Assembly (NCBI RefSeq): GCF_000802245.2
Contig: NZ_CP021080.1
Location: 3,100,001-3,164,000 of the forward strand
Length of the DNA: 64,000 bases
Direction of reading: 5' to 3'
From: Streptomyces pluripotens
Lineage (GTDB): Bacteria; Actinomycetota; Actinomycetes; Streptomycetales; Streptomycetaceae
The position numbers were made by a program, and so were the translations under genes. The notes under the pieces are model-generated. The model searched no databases. It was not told the origin of the DNA and worked only from the letters and a program-made list of their open reading frames with translations. Below are positions 8,001-16,800 of this stretch, piece by piece (within the stretch, counting starts at the first letter, position 1; every line of letters begins with the position of its first letter).

Positions 8001-8771
8001 ATGGCGACCAATCCGAACGTCACAGCATCCGTGCGCCTCGACGACCTCATCGGGGCCATCAAGAAGGTTCACTCCGAACCCCTCGCACAGCTCCAGGACG
8101 CGGTGCTCGCGGCCGACCACCTAGGGGATGTGGCCGACCACCTCATCGGTCACTTCGTCGACCAGGCCCGCCGCTCGGGGGCGTCCTGGACCGAGATCGG
8201 CAAGAGCATGGGCGTGACCCGGCAAGCGGCACAGAAGCGGTTCGTGCCCAAGGAGTCCGCCGGCCTCGACCCCGCCCAGGGCTTCAGCCGCTACACCCCC
8301 CGGGCCCGGAACGCGGTCATGGCCGCGCACCACGAGGCGGTAGCCGCCCACAATCCCGAGGGCCGTCCCGAACACCTCGTCCTCGGGCTGCTCACCGAGC
8401 CGGGGGGCCTCGCCGCGGCGGCCGTCACCGCCCAGGGCGTCCCGCTGGACTCGGTGCGGCAGGCTGCGTCCGCCGCGCTCCCGCCCGCCGCGGACGAGGT
8501 GCCCGAGTTGATCCCGTACGGCCCCGAGGCCAAGAAGGTCCTGGAACTCACGTTCCGCGAGGCCCTGCGCCTCGGCCACGACTACATCGGCACCGAGCAC
8601 ATCCTGCTGGCGCTGCTGGAGCAGGAGAACGGCCACGGGGTGCTCAACGGCCTCGGCATCACCAAGGCGGCCACCGAGGAGTACGTCGGCAACGTACTGG
8701 CGGCGCTGCTGGAGCAGCAGAAGGCGGCAGTCGACACCACAACGGCGGGCCCCGCCCGCCCCGAAGGATGA
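8001..8771 (+). CDS. HTH and Clp N-terminal domain regulator
   Basis: A 256-residue protein with two parts. Residues about 45-80 hold a helix-turn-helix (SWTEIGKSMGVTRQAAQKRF). The remainder has Clp-N double-repeat sequences (RARNAVMAAHHEAVAAHNPE, then FREALRLGHDYIGTEHILLA) as in ClpC/ClpA N-domains, but with no AAA+ ATPase. Such stand-alone Clp-N proteins could recruit or mimic substrates of the Clp protease while binding DNA. The function here is inferred. It sits 82 bp upstream of a polymerase-like gene in the same direction and directly behind a strong palindrome. Confidence 0.85.
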   Translation: MATNPNVTASVRLDDLIGAIKKVHSEPLAQLQDAVLAADHLGDVADHLIGHFVDQARRSGASWTEIGKSMGVTRQAAQKRFVPKESAGLDPAQGFSRYTPRARNAVMAAHHEAVAAHNPEGRPEHLVLGLLTEPGGLAAAAVTAQGVPLDSVRQAASAALPPAADEVPELIPYGPEAKKVLELTFREALRLGHDYIGTEHILLALLEQENGHGVLNGLGITKAATEEYVGNVLAALLEQQKAAVDTTTAGPARPEG

Positions 8772-8853
8772 AACCGCAGGCCCAAGGGTTGCCAGCCCGT
8801 TGCCGACGTCGCCGGCGGACCCCTTGTCAGACCCTCCTGCCACACTCGCGGTC

Positions 8854-10569
8854 ATGACCGACCGGTGGGCGCTCGCACCGGCCGAGGACGGCGGCGTGGA
8901 CGTCGCACCCCTCGGCCCGGACGGGCTGCCCGCCGGGCCGGTGCGGCGGGAGAGCGATCTCGCCGGGGCGGTGCGGAGCCGCCCGGAGGCAACACGCTGG
9001 GTGTGGCGGTCGACCGTCGAGGTCTACCCGCGCCTGCTCGCTACGGGGGTGCGAGTGGAGCGGTGCTACGACATCGAGGACGCCGAAACACTTCTGCTCG
9101 GCCATGAGGGTCGGTACGGCGAGCCACGCTCGGCCGCCGCCGCCCTGGCCCGCCTCCGCGGCGGCCCCGTACCGCCCGACCCGCCCCAGCGCACCGCCGG
9201 GCCGGGCGCGCAGTCCTCCCTGTTCGAAACCACTGGCGTCCGCCTGCCCCTCGAAGACCTCCTCGCCGTCTACGGCGACCAGCAGCGCCGGCACGAGCAG
9301 ACCGACCGCCCCGGCCGGATGCAGCTGCTGACCGCCGCCCAGTCGGCGGGGACGCTGGTGGCCGCCGAAATGAATCACGCGGGCCTGCCCTGGAGCGGCG
9401 CGGTCCACCGCAGCCTGCTGCACGATCTGCTCGGCGAGCGGTACCCGGGCGGGGGCGAGCCGCGTCGCCTCGCCGAACTGACGGACGAGGTGTCGGCAGC
9501 CTTCGGCCGCCGGGTGCGGCCTGACCTGCCCGCGGACGTGGTCAAGGCCTTCGCACAGGCCGGGATCAAGGTGAAGTCCACCCGCCGCTGGGAGATCCAA
9601 TCCGTCGGCCACCCCGCCGTCGAGCCCCTGCTGCAGTACAAGAAGCTGTACCGCATCTGGGTGGCGCACGGCTGGTCCTGGCTACAGGACTGGGTGCGCG
9701 ACGGCCGCTTCCGCCCCGAGTTCCTCGCCGGTGGCACGGTCACCGGCCGCTGGGTGACGAACGGCGGGGGCGCCCTGCAGATCCCCAAGGTGCTCCGCCG
9801 GGCCGTGATCGCCGACCCCGGCTGGCGACTCGTGGTGGCCGACGCGGACCAGATGGAACCGCGGGTGCTGGCGGCGATCTCCCGCGACCCCGGTCTGATG
9901 GAGGTGGCCGGCCGGGAGAGCGACCTCTACCAGTCCGTGTCCGACCGCGCCTTCTCCGGCGACCGTGAGCAGGCCAAGCTCGCCGTACTCGGCGCGGTCT
10001 ACGGCCAGACCTCCGGTGACGGTCTGAAGAACCTCGCCGCGCTGCGCCGCCGGTTCCCGAAGGCCGTCGCCTACGTCGACGAGGCGGCACGCGCGGGCGA
10101 AGAGGGCCGACTGGTGCGCACCTGGCTGGGCCGGACCTGCCCGCCGGCCGCCGGCTCCGACGCGGAGGCGGCGGCGGAGGAAGCGGGCATCCCCCTCGGC
10201 GCGGTCGGCGCTGAGGTGACGGCCGACGCGTCCTCGGACGGCCGGCCCGGCTGGACACCTGGCTACGCCTCCAGCGACTCCCGTGCACGCGGACGCTTCG
10301 CCCGGAACTTCGTCGTACAGGGCAGTGCTGCCGACTGGGCCCTGCTGCTGCTCGCCGCGCTGCGCCAGGCCTGCGCGGGCCTCAAGGCCGAGCTCGTCTT
10401 CTTCCAGCACGACGAGGTGATCGTGCACTGCCCTGCCGAGGAGGCCGACGCCGTCGTCCGGGCCATCCGCGAGTGCGCCGACCTCGCCGGCCGGCTGACC
10501 TTCGGGGAAACACCGGTGCGGTTCCCGTTCAGCACGGCGGTGGTGGAGTGTTACGCCGACGCCAAGTAG
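8854..10569 (+). CDS. Family A DNA polymerase-like protein (3'-5' exonuclease/polymerase)
   Basis: A 571-residue protein resembling the stand-alone bifunctional exonuclease/polymerase of Streptomyces. Motif A is VVADADQMEPR (about 326-336), where the common Tyr is Ala. Motif B is REQAKLAVLGAVYGQ, with the Arg, Lys and Tyr kept but Leu at the usual aromatic position. Motif C is QHDEVIVHC (about 517). The N-terminal third lacks a clear DxE exonuclease signature, so proofreading is doubtful. The protein is shorter than PolI (about 900) and has no 5' nuclease. A role in repair or translesion synthesis is inferred. ATG 8854 is chosen since upstream codons are Pro-rich and unconserved in style. Confidence 0.85.
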   Translation: MTDRWALAPAEDGGVDVAPLGPDGLPAGPVRRESDLAGAVRSRPEATRWVWRSTVEVYPRLLATGVRVERCYDIEDAETLLLGHEGRYGEPRSAAAALARLRGGPVPPDPPQRTAGPGAQSSLFETTGVRLPLEDLLAVYGDQQRRHEQTDRPGRMQLLTAAQSAGTLVAAEMNHAGLPWSGAVHRSLLHDLLGERYPGGGEPRRLAELTDEVSAAFGRRVRPDLPADVVKAFAQAGIKVKSTRRWEIQSVGHPAVEPLLQYKKLYRIWVAHGWSWLQDWVRDGRFRPEFLAGGTVTGRWVTNGGGALQIPKVLRRAVIADPGWRLVVADADQMEPRVLAAISRDPGLMEVAGRESDLYQSVSDRAFSGDREQAKLAVLGAVYGQTSGDGLKNLAALRRRFPKAVAYVDEAARAGEEGRLVRTWLGRTCPPAAGSDAEAAAEEAGIPLGAVGAEVTADASSDGRPGWTPGYASSDSRARGRFARNFVVQGSAADWALLLLAALRQACAGLKAELVFFQHDEVIVHCPAEEADAVVRAIRECADLAGRLTFGETPVRFPFSTAVVECYADAK

Positions 10570-10589
10570 GCGGCTCCGCGAGGCCAGGG

Positions 10590-13500
10590 TCAGCCCGCGA
10601 GCAGCTCACGCAGCTCCACCAGCACCGCTCGCTCGTCCGTACCGTCCAGCGCCTCCAGCGCCGCCCTCCAGGCGTGGTACGCCTCCGCCCGCCGCCCCTG
10701 CTCGTGCAGCAGCAGTCCGTACTGGTGCCGGGCCAGGCCGCCCATGTAAGGGTCGGCACGGGCATCGGCCCGACGCTGCAGCTCCGCGCACTCACGGCCC
10801 GCCCGCTCGCTCTCCCCCAGCTGTCGCAGGGCCCGGACGAGACCGAGCCTGGTCTGGGACTCGCCGTGCCAGTCACCATGGGTGCCGAGGATGCGCCGGC
10901 TCTCCTCGAAGTGCCGGGCGGCGGCGGCTGGTTCACCGAGGGTGAGATGGGCGTAGCCGATGTTGCAGTGCGCCGAGTGCTGCACGATGACCGCGTCGAG
11001 CGCGTCCCCGATCGCCAGGGAGCGCCGGTGGTGCTCGATGGCGGCGCGAGGATCGGTGTGCTCGTAGAGGTTGCCGAGATGGCTGTGGGTGACGGCCTCC
11101 GCGAAGGAATCGTTCAACTGCCGCGAGTACGCGAGACTCTGCCGCAGCGCCTCCTCCGACTCCGCGAACCGGCCGAGCCCCTCCAGCAGCAGCCCTCGAT
11201 TGTTCAGACAGCGTCGGATCCTGGAGGCCGTACCGAGCCGCCGCCAGATCTGCAGGGCCTGGTCGGTAAGGGCCAGGGCGTCGTTCTGCCGGCCGGTCAG
11301 GAAGTTCAGGCCCGCGAGGTCACCGAGCGCGTACGCCTCCGCCGCCGCGTCACCGAGCCGCCGCGCAACACGGACCGCGGCCCGCCCCAACACCTTCATC
11401 TCGGCGACGCGTCCGCTGCGCTGGACATAGGGGAAGAGCAGCCGCACCAGCGCGGAGAGGTGGGCGGCTCGGTGTGGGTCGGCCGCGTCGACGTTCCGGG
11501 CGACCAGGGCGACGACGTTCTCCAACTCCACCTCACCCCAGGCGCAGGCTTCCTCCACCGACGCGAAGGCCGGCACGGCGGCCACATCCTCGGCATGCTC
11601 GGGGGGCTGGGCGAAGATCGGCCGACGCCGGTCGTCCTGGTCGAACCCCGGTTCCACGATCGCGTTGAGCACCCGCTCGGCGACGGCGGCGTACCAGCGG
11701 AGGGCGACCAGATCCGGCGCGGACGCGGAGGCCGGGACCGGGACGGGCGCGGTGCTGGTGCCGTGAGCCGGTGTCTGGGGCGGGGCGGGGGTCGGCGTCC
11801 GGGGCGGAAGGGGGCGGAGCCCAGCGGTCGTAAAATCCGTACCCGCGACCGTCAGTTCGCGGGCGAAGTCGCGGACCAGGTCGTGCGGGGCGTAGCGGCC
11901 GTACGCCGTCTCCTCCAACAGGGCGACGTCGACCAGACGGTCCAGAGCTGCTTCGGCGCGGCGCTCATCGGTGCCGGTGAGGCGGGCGATCAGCGGGGCA
12001 CCGTAGGTCGGAAGGTCGAGCGCGCCGATACGGCCCAGCGCGAGGGCTGCGTCCCGGTCGGCCTCGCGATCGGCGGCGGCGAGTGCGTCATGGGCCACGG
12101 CGAGGGAGCGCCGGACACTGAGATCGTCGTACTCCAGGTGGTGCAACCGTTCACCACTGACCGCCAGTTGACCGGCCAGAACCTCCGGGGTCAGTGCGCG
12201 GCGGGCGGCCAACCGGGCGGCGACGACGCGCAGTGCCAGTGGCAGCCGCCCGGTCAGCTCGACCAGGGCGTGGCCGGCGTCCAGCCCCTCGCGACCGCTC
12301 ACGGCACGGAGCAGGTCCGCACTGTCCTGGGCGGACAGCGGGGTGAGGGGGAAACGCCGGGCGCCGTCGAGGGCGGTGAGCGGCGAACGGCTGGTGACGA
12401 TCACCGCGCAGCCGGGTCCGGCCGGTAGCAGGGGCCGCACCTGGGCCGCGCCCGCAGCATCGTCCAGCACCAGCAGCATGCGGGCCGGGGCGAGGAGCGA
12501 GCGGAGCAACCTGGCTGCGGCATCCGGGCGTTCGGGAATACTGCGGGGCTCGACACCGAGGTCCCGCAGTAGGGAAGCGAGTGCCTGCGCGGCGGTGAGC
12601 GGGGTCATTCCGGGGGTGGCGCCGTGCAGGTTGACGTAGATCTGACCGTCGGTGAACCGTTCCCGCAGCATGTGGGCGACGTGCAGCGCCAGTGCACTCT
12701 TGCCGACACCGGCCATGCCGCTGACCACGGCGACGGCCGATGCCGGGGTGGACTGCCCGGCCAGGGACCGGGACAGTGCGCGGCATACCTCGGCGCGGCC
12801 GGTGAAGTGGGCCGGCGCAGCCGGGAGCTGGGCCGGGCGCGGGGTCCGCCGTGCGGTGGGACGGGAGGCGGGCACCGCGCGGACGCCCTCACCGGCTTCC
12901 GGCCCACCGTTCCCGTCGGCTTCGTTCGGCCGGTCGGCGGTTTCGGCAGACCGCCGCGGACCAAGATGCTGTTCCCCCCGTTGCTGCCGTCGTCCCTCGC
13001 CGCTCCCCCGCAGTACCTCGGCATGCGCCTCCCGGACCGGCGGGCCGGGCTCGATGCCCAGCTCACCCACCAAGCGGGCACGCAGGTCACGATGGACGGC
13101 CAGGGCCTCGGCCGGACGGCCGGTGCGGTGCAGGGCGAGCATCAGCTGACGGTGGTACGCCTCGCGCAGCGGATGATCGGCGACCAGAGCAGCCAGCTCG
13201 GGAACGAGCGCGGTGGCCCTGCCACCGCCCAGGGCGAGTTCGGCGTCGTAACGCCACTCCAGTAGGAGCAGCCGCGCCTCCTCCAGGCGCTGCACCAGGG
13301 CGACGCCGCCGAGTTCCGCGGACAGCCCGCTGAACGGGGTGCCGCGCCAGAGTGCGCGTGCGCCCAGGCAGGCATGCACGACACCCTGCCAGTCCCGCCG
13401 GGCGTGCGCCGCACGTGCCTCGGCGACCCGCGCATCGAACACGTGCACGTCCAACTCACCGTGGTCGACACGCAGCAGATAACCCGGCGCTACGGCCCTG

Positions 13501-13856
13501 AGCCGCTCGGGATCGTCCAGGAGCCGACGCAGCCGGGCGACGTGGTTGTACAGGGAAGCCTGCGCGGAGGCAGGCGGCGCCCCGCCCCACAGGACGTCCT
13601 TTAGCGACTCGATCGACACGACCCGGCCAGGCTCCAGTAGCAACGCGGCCAGCAGAGCGCGCACTTTGGGGCTGCCGACCGCACGGACCTCGGCGTCGGG
13701 GACCTCGGCGACGGCCGGTCCGCAATCAGCGCCAAAGGCGCTGCCGGCGGCCTGCGTCAGGGGGCCGTCCAGGGTGTCTCGGGAGAGTGTGTACGGCGGT
13801 CGGCCGTAGAGGACCGGTGGCCCCAGCAGTCCGAACCGCAGCCCGCGCCGCCGCAT
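10590..13856 (-). CDS. AfsR/SARP-family regulator with NB-ARC and TPR domains
   Basis: A 1,088-residue regulator in the usual AfsR-like order. An OmpR-type winged helix (SPKVRALLAALLLEPGRVVS, about 60-125) is followed by a bacterial transcriptional activation domain (about 130-285) ending GELGIEPGPPVREAHAEVL. Then come a charged linker, an NB-ARC ATPase with Walker A GMAGVGKSAL (about 380-390), Walker B MLLVLDDA and a GxP-like RLPLALRVVAARLA, and a C-terminal TPR array (for example AYSRQLNDSFAEAVTHSHLG). ATG 13856 is preceded by GGAGCGG. Such proteins activate specialised-metabolite or developmental genes. No biosynthetic cluster adjoins it. It converges with the polymerase gene. Confidence 0.93.
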   Translation of the reverse strand: MRRRGLRFGLLGPPVLYGRPPYTLSRDTLDGPLTQAAGSAFGADCGPAVAEVPDAEVRAVGSPKVRALLAALLLEPGRVVSIESLKDVLWGGAPPASAQASLYNHVARLRRLLDDPERLRAVAPGYLLRVDHGELDVHVFDARVAEARAAHARRDWQGVVHACLGARALWRGTPFSGLSAELGGVALVQRLEEARLLLLEWRYDAELALGGGRATALVPELAALVADHPLREAYHRQLMLALHRTGRPAEALAVHRDLRARLVGELGIEPGPPVREAHAEVLRGSGEGRRQQRGEQHLGPRRSAETADRPNEADGNGGPEAGEGVRAVPASRPTARRTPRPAQLPAAPAHFTGRAEVCRALSRSLAGQSTPASAVAVVSGMAGVGKSALALHVAHMLRERFTDGQIYVNLHGATPGMTPLTAAQALASLLRDLGVEPRSIPERPDAAARLLRSLLAPARMLLVLDDAAGAAQVRPLLPAGPGCAVIVTSRSPLTALDGARRFPLTPLSAQDSADLLRAVSGREGLDAGHALVELTGRLPLALRVVAARLAARRALTPEVLAGQLAVSGERLHHLEYDDLSVRRSLAVAHDALAAADREADRDAALALGRIGALDLPTYGAPLIARLTGTDERRAEAALDRLVDVALLEETAYGRYAPHDLVRDFARELTVAGTDFTTAGLRPLPPRTPTPAPPQTPAHGTSTAPVPVPASASAPDLVALRWYAAVAERVLNAIVEPGFDQDDRRRPIFAQPPEHAEDVAAVPAFASVEEACAWGEVELENVVALVARNVDAADPHRAAHLSALVRLLFPYVQRSGRVAEMKVLGRAAVRVARRLGDAAAEAYALGDLAGLNFLTGRQNDALALTDQALQIWRRLGTASRIRRCLNNRGLLLEGLGRFAESEEALRQSLAYSRQLNDSFAEAVTHSHLGNLYEHTDPRAAIEHHRRSLAIGDALDAVIVQHSAHCNIGYAHLTLGEPAAAARHFEESRRILGTHGDWHGESQTRLGLVRALRQLGESERAGRECAELQRRADARADPYMGGLARHQYGLLLHEQGRRAEAYHAWRAALEALDGTDERAVLVELRELLAG

Positions 13857-14306
13857 CTCGCCGCTCCACTGCCTTCCCGCCCGGCTGGGATCGGCCGAGT
13901 TCCGCGGCAGATGTGCACCTGCCGCCCACTGGCGGATTTCCGCCCCATCCACAACGGCTTCCCGCCACCTTCGTTCGGTCGACCCGGTCCTGGACCCGCC
14001 TGCCTGAGGCCCTCTTCCGCTCCCACGGAACGAATTCCGGCCAACCGGCCCTTGACGTCCGCCGAACCGTTGGCCACATGTTAGCGATCTGTTGGCGCAT
14101 TCTGATCTGATCATTTCATCGGAGCCGGTTCGACGGCGCGCGCGTCTATCGCGTAGCTCGGGGGAGTGTCGCCGCAGGCCGGCTCCGGGGACGTACGGGG
14201 CCCCGGTCGGCGGAGGTGAACGACCGGGGCCCCGTCCTGCCCCCTTCCACGACCCGTGCCCTCCACGTTCCTCCCCGTGCTCGGTTCCCGGCCTCGCAGG
14301 CCGGAC
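13857..14306. promoter_or_regulatory. Upstream region of the SARP gene with 11-bp direct repeats
   Basis: This 450-bp gap holds the SARP promoter and the glycosyltransferase terminator. GTTGGC (14069-14074), GTTAGC (14080-14085) and GTTGGC (14091-14096) recur at exactly 11 bp, one helical turn. This is the arrangement used by SARP and PhoP-type winged-helix regulators. A relatively AT-rich patch follows (about 14080-14125). The SARP frame stays open through the region, but the strong start is at 13856. No other gene is visible. Confidence 0.5.
14195..14235 (-). terminator. Terminator hairpin downstream of the glycosyltransferase gene
   Basis: ACGGGGCCCCGGTCG (14195-14209) pairs perfectly with 14221-14235 around an 11-nt loop. 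It lies about 70 bp past the glycosyltransferase stop and before the SARP promoter. There is no long U-tract, as is common in Streptomyces. Confidence 0.75.
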
Positions 14307-15197
14307 TCAGATCACCGGCGGACGCCCGAGCCGGGTAAGCCGCCACACCGTTCGCCAGCGCATGGGCCGTCGTTCCCCGGCCGGCTCCCGCAGCCCTTCC
14401 GCGAACCCGCCGAACCACGCCTTCAGCCCGGCCACGGAGCGGGTGCGGGCGAGGGTGAGCAGCACCCACACGCCCAGGTGCACGGGGACGAGCGGCAGCG
14501 GCAGCCGGCGCCGGACGAGCCAGACACGGTTCCGGGCGTTGACGCGGTAGTAGATGGCGTGCCGCGCCGGCGAGGTCTTGGGGTGCTGGAGCAGTAGTTC
14601 GGGGGTGTAGCGGATCTTCCAGCCGGCGTCGACGGCCCGCCAGGCGAGGTCGGTCTCCTCGTGCGCGAAGAAGAACCGGGCCGGCCAGTCCCCGGTCTCG
14701 GCCAGCATCGCCATCCGCAGTGCGTGCCCGCCGCCGAGGAAGCCGGCGACGTATCCCCCGCGCATCGGGTCCGACCTGCCCACCCGGGGAACGTGCCGCT
14801 GCTGGGTCTCGCCCCGCTCGTCGGCGATGCGGAAGCCGACGATGCCCAGGCGGGGCTCGGCGGCGTAAAGGTCTCGTACGCGCCGCAGTACGTCGGCGTC
14901 GACGAGCAGCCCGTCGTCGTCCAGTTCCACGACGACATCGACGTCCCCGTACTCCCGCAGCCGCGCAAGCGCGGTGTTCCGGCCGCCGGGGCAGCCGAGG
15001 TTCTCCTCGACTTCGATGGTGGTGACCTCGCCGGGCAGGGAGAGACGGCTGGTGAACTCCGGCAGCCGACAGCCGTTGCCCACGATCACGATGCGGGCGG
15101 GGGCGAGATCCTGCTTCGCCACGGACTCCAGCAGGGCGTCGACCTCTGCCGGCCGGTTCCCCATGGTCACCACGGCGACGGCGATCCTCAGCTCCAC
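14307..15197 (-). CDS. Family 2 glycosyltransferase
   Basis: A 296-residue GT-A enzyme. The N-terminal nucleotide-binding region starts LRIAVAVVTMGNRP. The metal-binding DxD-type motif is VVELDDDGLLVDADVL. GGGHALRM and the acceptor-site HEETDLAWRAVDAGW follow, the latter carrying the probable catalytic acid residues. It resembles rhamnosyl- or galactofuranosyl-type transferases, but donor and acceptor cannot be read from sequence. The second of two adjacent GTG codons (15197) sits six bases after GAGG. It is monocistronic, with a strong terminator downstream. A weak C-terminal hydrophobic patch (VHLGVWVLLTLA) may dock it to the membrane. Confidence 0.87.
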   Translation of the reverse strand: MELRIAVAVVTMGNRPAEVDALLESVAKQDLAPARIVIVGNGCRLPEFTSRLSLPGEVTTIEVEENLGCPGGRNTALARLREYGDVDVVVELDDDGLLVDADVLRRVRDLYAAEPRLGIVGFRIADERGETQQRHVPRVGRSDPMRGGYVAGFLGGGHALRMAMLAETGDWPARFFFAHEETDLAWRAVDAGWKIRYTPELLLQHPKTSPARHAIYYRVNARNRVWLVRRRLPLPLVPVHLGVWVLLTLARTRSVAGLKAWFGGFAEGLREPAGERRPMRWRTVWRLTRLGRPPVI

Positions 15198-15381
15198 CAC
15201 GTTCCTCACCCATCCGGCCGGCGGCGGCACCGCGTCCCGACCGCCCGGCGCCCGCCGTTCACCAAGATGTTGCCTCACGGGTGCAGGTTCACCTGACAGC
15301 GATTCACTTGGCGACCTCTTGAACTCGTCTTACTCCGATGTCCTCCGGGTTTGTCGGTTCGTTCACCATGCGGTGGGACCG

Positions 15382-16503
15382 TCAGCGGGGGTCGGCCGTG
15401 CGAACGCTCCAGCGCTCCTCGACCCTGGCCAGGCGCCAGTAGGTGATGGCCGCGGCCCAGACGACCACGAACAGGCCGACGATGACATAGCCGACGTTGT
15501 CCAGGTCCAGGCCCGCGATCCAGCCGGTGACGTCATCACGTAGGCCGAGTTTGTCGTGCAGGACGCCGACCAACTCGATCGTGCCCACGAAGAAGGCCAC
15601 TGCGATGGACAGGCCGGTGATGGTGAGGTTGTAGAACACCTTCCGCACCGGGTTGGAGAAAGCCCACTGGTAGGCGAAGTTCATGAACGTGCCGTCAAGG
15701 GTGTCGAACAGGCTCATGCCCGCCGCGAACAACAGCGGAAGGCACAGCACCGCGTACCAGGGGAGCCCGGCGGCGGCACCGTTCCCGGCCAGGGCGAGCA
15801 GCAGGACCTCGGTGGAGGTGTCGAAGCCGATACCGAAGACGAAACCGAGCGGGAACATCTGCCCCGGGCGCCGGACGGACCTGGTGAGCCGGCCCAGGAT
15901 GCGGTTCATGAAGCCGCGCGAGTCGAGGTGGGCCTCCAGCTCCGTCTCGTCGTAGTGCCCGGCGCGCATGGCCCGGAAGACGCGCAGGATGCCGAACAGC
16001 GCGACGAGGTTGAGGGCCGCGATGAGGTACAGGAAGGAACCGGAGACCGTGGTGCCGACGGCGCCGAGGACCTGATGGGTCCGGGAATCGTCGTTCATCA
16101 GGGTGCCGGCGAGCTTCGCGCCACCGGCGACCAGCACGGCCATGACGACGACCACGCTGGAGTGCCCCAGCGCGAACCAGAACCCCACCGAAACCGGCCG
16201 CTTGCCGTCGGCCATCAGCTTGCGGGTGGTGTTGTCGATCGCCGCTATGTGGTCCACGTCGAAGGCGTGCCGCATGCCGAGCGTGTACGCCGTCACGCCC
16301 AGGCCGATGCCGAACGCCTTTGTACCGACCTCGTAGTGATGCGGAATCACGAGCAGGAACAGGATCCCGAACGCCACCACGTGCAGTGCGACGATCATGG
16401 CCAGCAGACCGGCTGTCCGGACGGTGTCCTCGCGGCGCCAGCGGAAGGAGTGGGGGGTGGACGGGGCGGCGGTCGTTTCGGACACGCCTTCGGACACGGT
16501 CAT
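15382..16503 (-). CDS. NiCoT-family nickel/cobalt transporter, probably for cobalt
   Basis: A 373-residue membrane protein with about eight hydrophobic segments. The NiCoT signature in the second helix, RHAFDVDHIAAIDN (about 78-91), is present. So are LGHSSVVVVMAV, GFVFGIGFDTSTEV and SLFDTLDGTFMNFAY. The family imports Ni2+ or Co2+ in low amounts. The upstream leader is a cobalamin riboswitch, so cobalt uptake for B12 synthesis is the likely job. ATG 16503 has GGAG nine bases upstream, and a GTG at 16521 is in frame. An ArsR-type gene is divergent. The histidine-rich loop of some homologues is absent. Confidence 0.93.
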   Translation of the reverse strand: MTVSEGVSETTAAPSTPHSFRWRREDTVRTAGLLAMIVALHVVAFGILFLLVIPHHYEVGTKAFGIGLGVTAYTLGMRHAFDVDHIAAIDNTTRKLMADGKRPVSVGFWFALGHSSVVVVMAVLVAGGAKLAGTLMNDDSRTHQVLGAVGTTVSGSFLYLIAALNLVALFGILRVFRAMRAGHYDETELEAHLDSRGFMNRILGRLTRSVRRPGQMFPLGFVFGIGFDTSTEVLLLALAGNGAAAGLPWYAVLCLPLLFAAGMSLFDTLDGTFMNFAYQWAFSNPVRKVFYNLTITGLSIAVAFFVGTIELVGVLHDKLGLRDDVTGWIAGLDLDNVGYVIVGLFVVVWAAAITYWRLARVEERWSVRTADPR

Positions 16504-16539
16504 ACGTTCACGCTCCAGCACCTCGTGGATCAGCTTCGT

Positions 16540-16712
16540 GATGCCGTGGCCGGTCTCCTGGCTGACGGGTCGACGCGCCCGCCCCTGCCTTCCCGGCTGT
16601 GTGGCCAGTGGCGTGTGTGGGGCGGGAACTTCCCGATCACAGTGGCGAGGGCCGCTCCGGACTGAGCCCTTGAAGGGCCGGCACCGGTCTTCCCGAACAC
16701 CACGGCCCGTTC
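16540..16712 (-). ncRNA. Cobalamin (B12) riboswitch of the NiCoT gene
   Basis: On the minus strand the leader shows the ordered elements of an AdoCbl riboswitch. GTGTTCGGGAAGACCGGTG is at about 16683-16701, CGCCACTGTGA is in the core, GCCGGGAAGGCAG follows, and the B12 box AGCCAGGAGACCGGCC is at 16548-16563. The B12 box matches the published consensus closely. It lies 45 bases before the transporter ATG, so it could act on translation or transcription. High cobalamin would shut off metal import. Boundaries are estimates made by eye. Confidence 0.9.
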
Positions 16713-16800
16713 ACCCTAGAAGGCAGTGGGTAGTGACTGCAAGGCTGCACAGTTGAGCAGGTATAGCGGGAACGCGAGGGGAGGCTGCGATGATGGCTCC

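Noticed and set aside
13857..14114. N-terminal extension of the SARP regulator
   Set aside because: The residues do not fit the family start, and ATG 13856 begins at the normal winged-helix N-terminus with a ribosome site.
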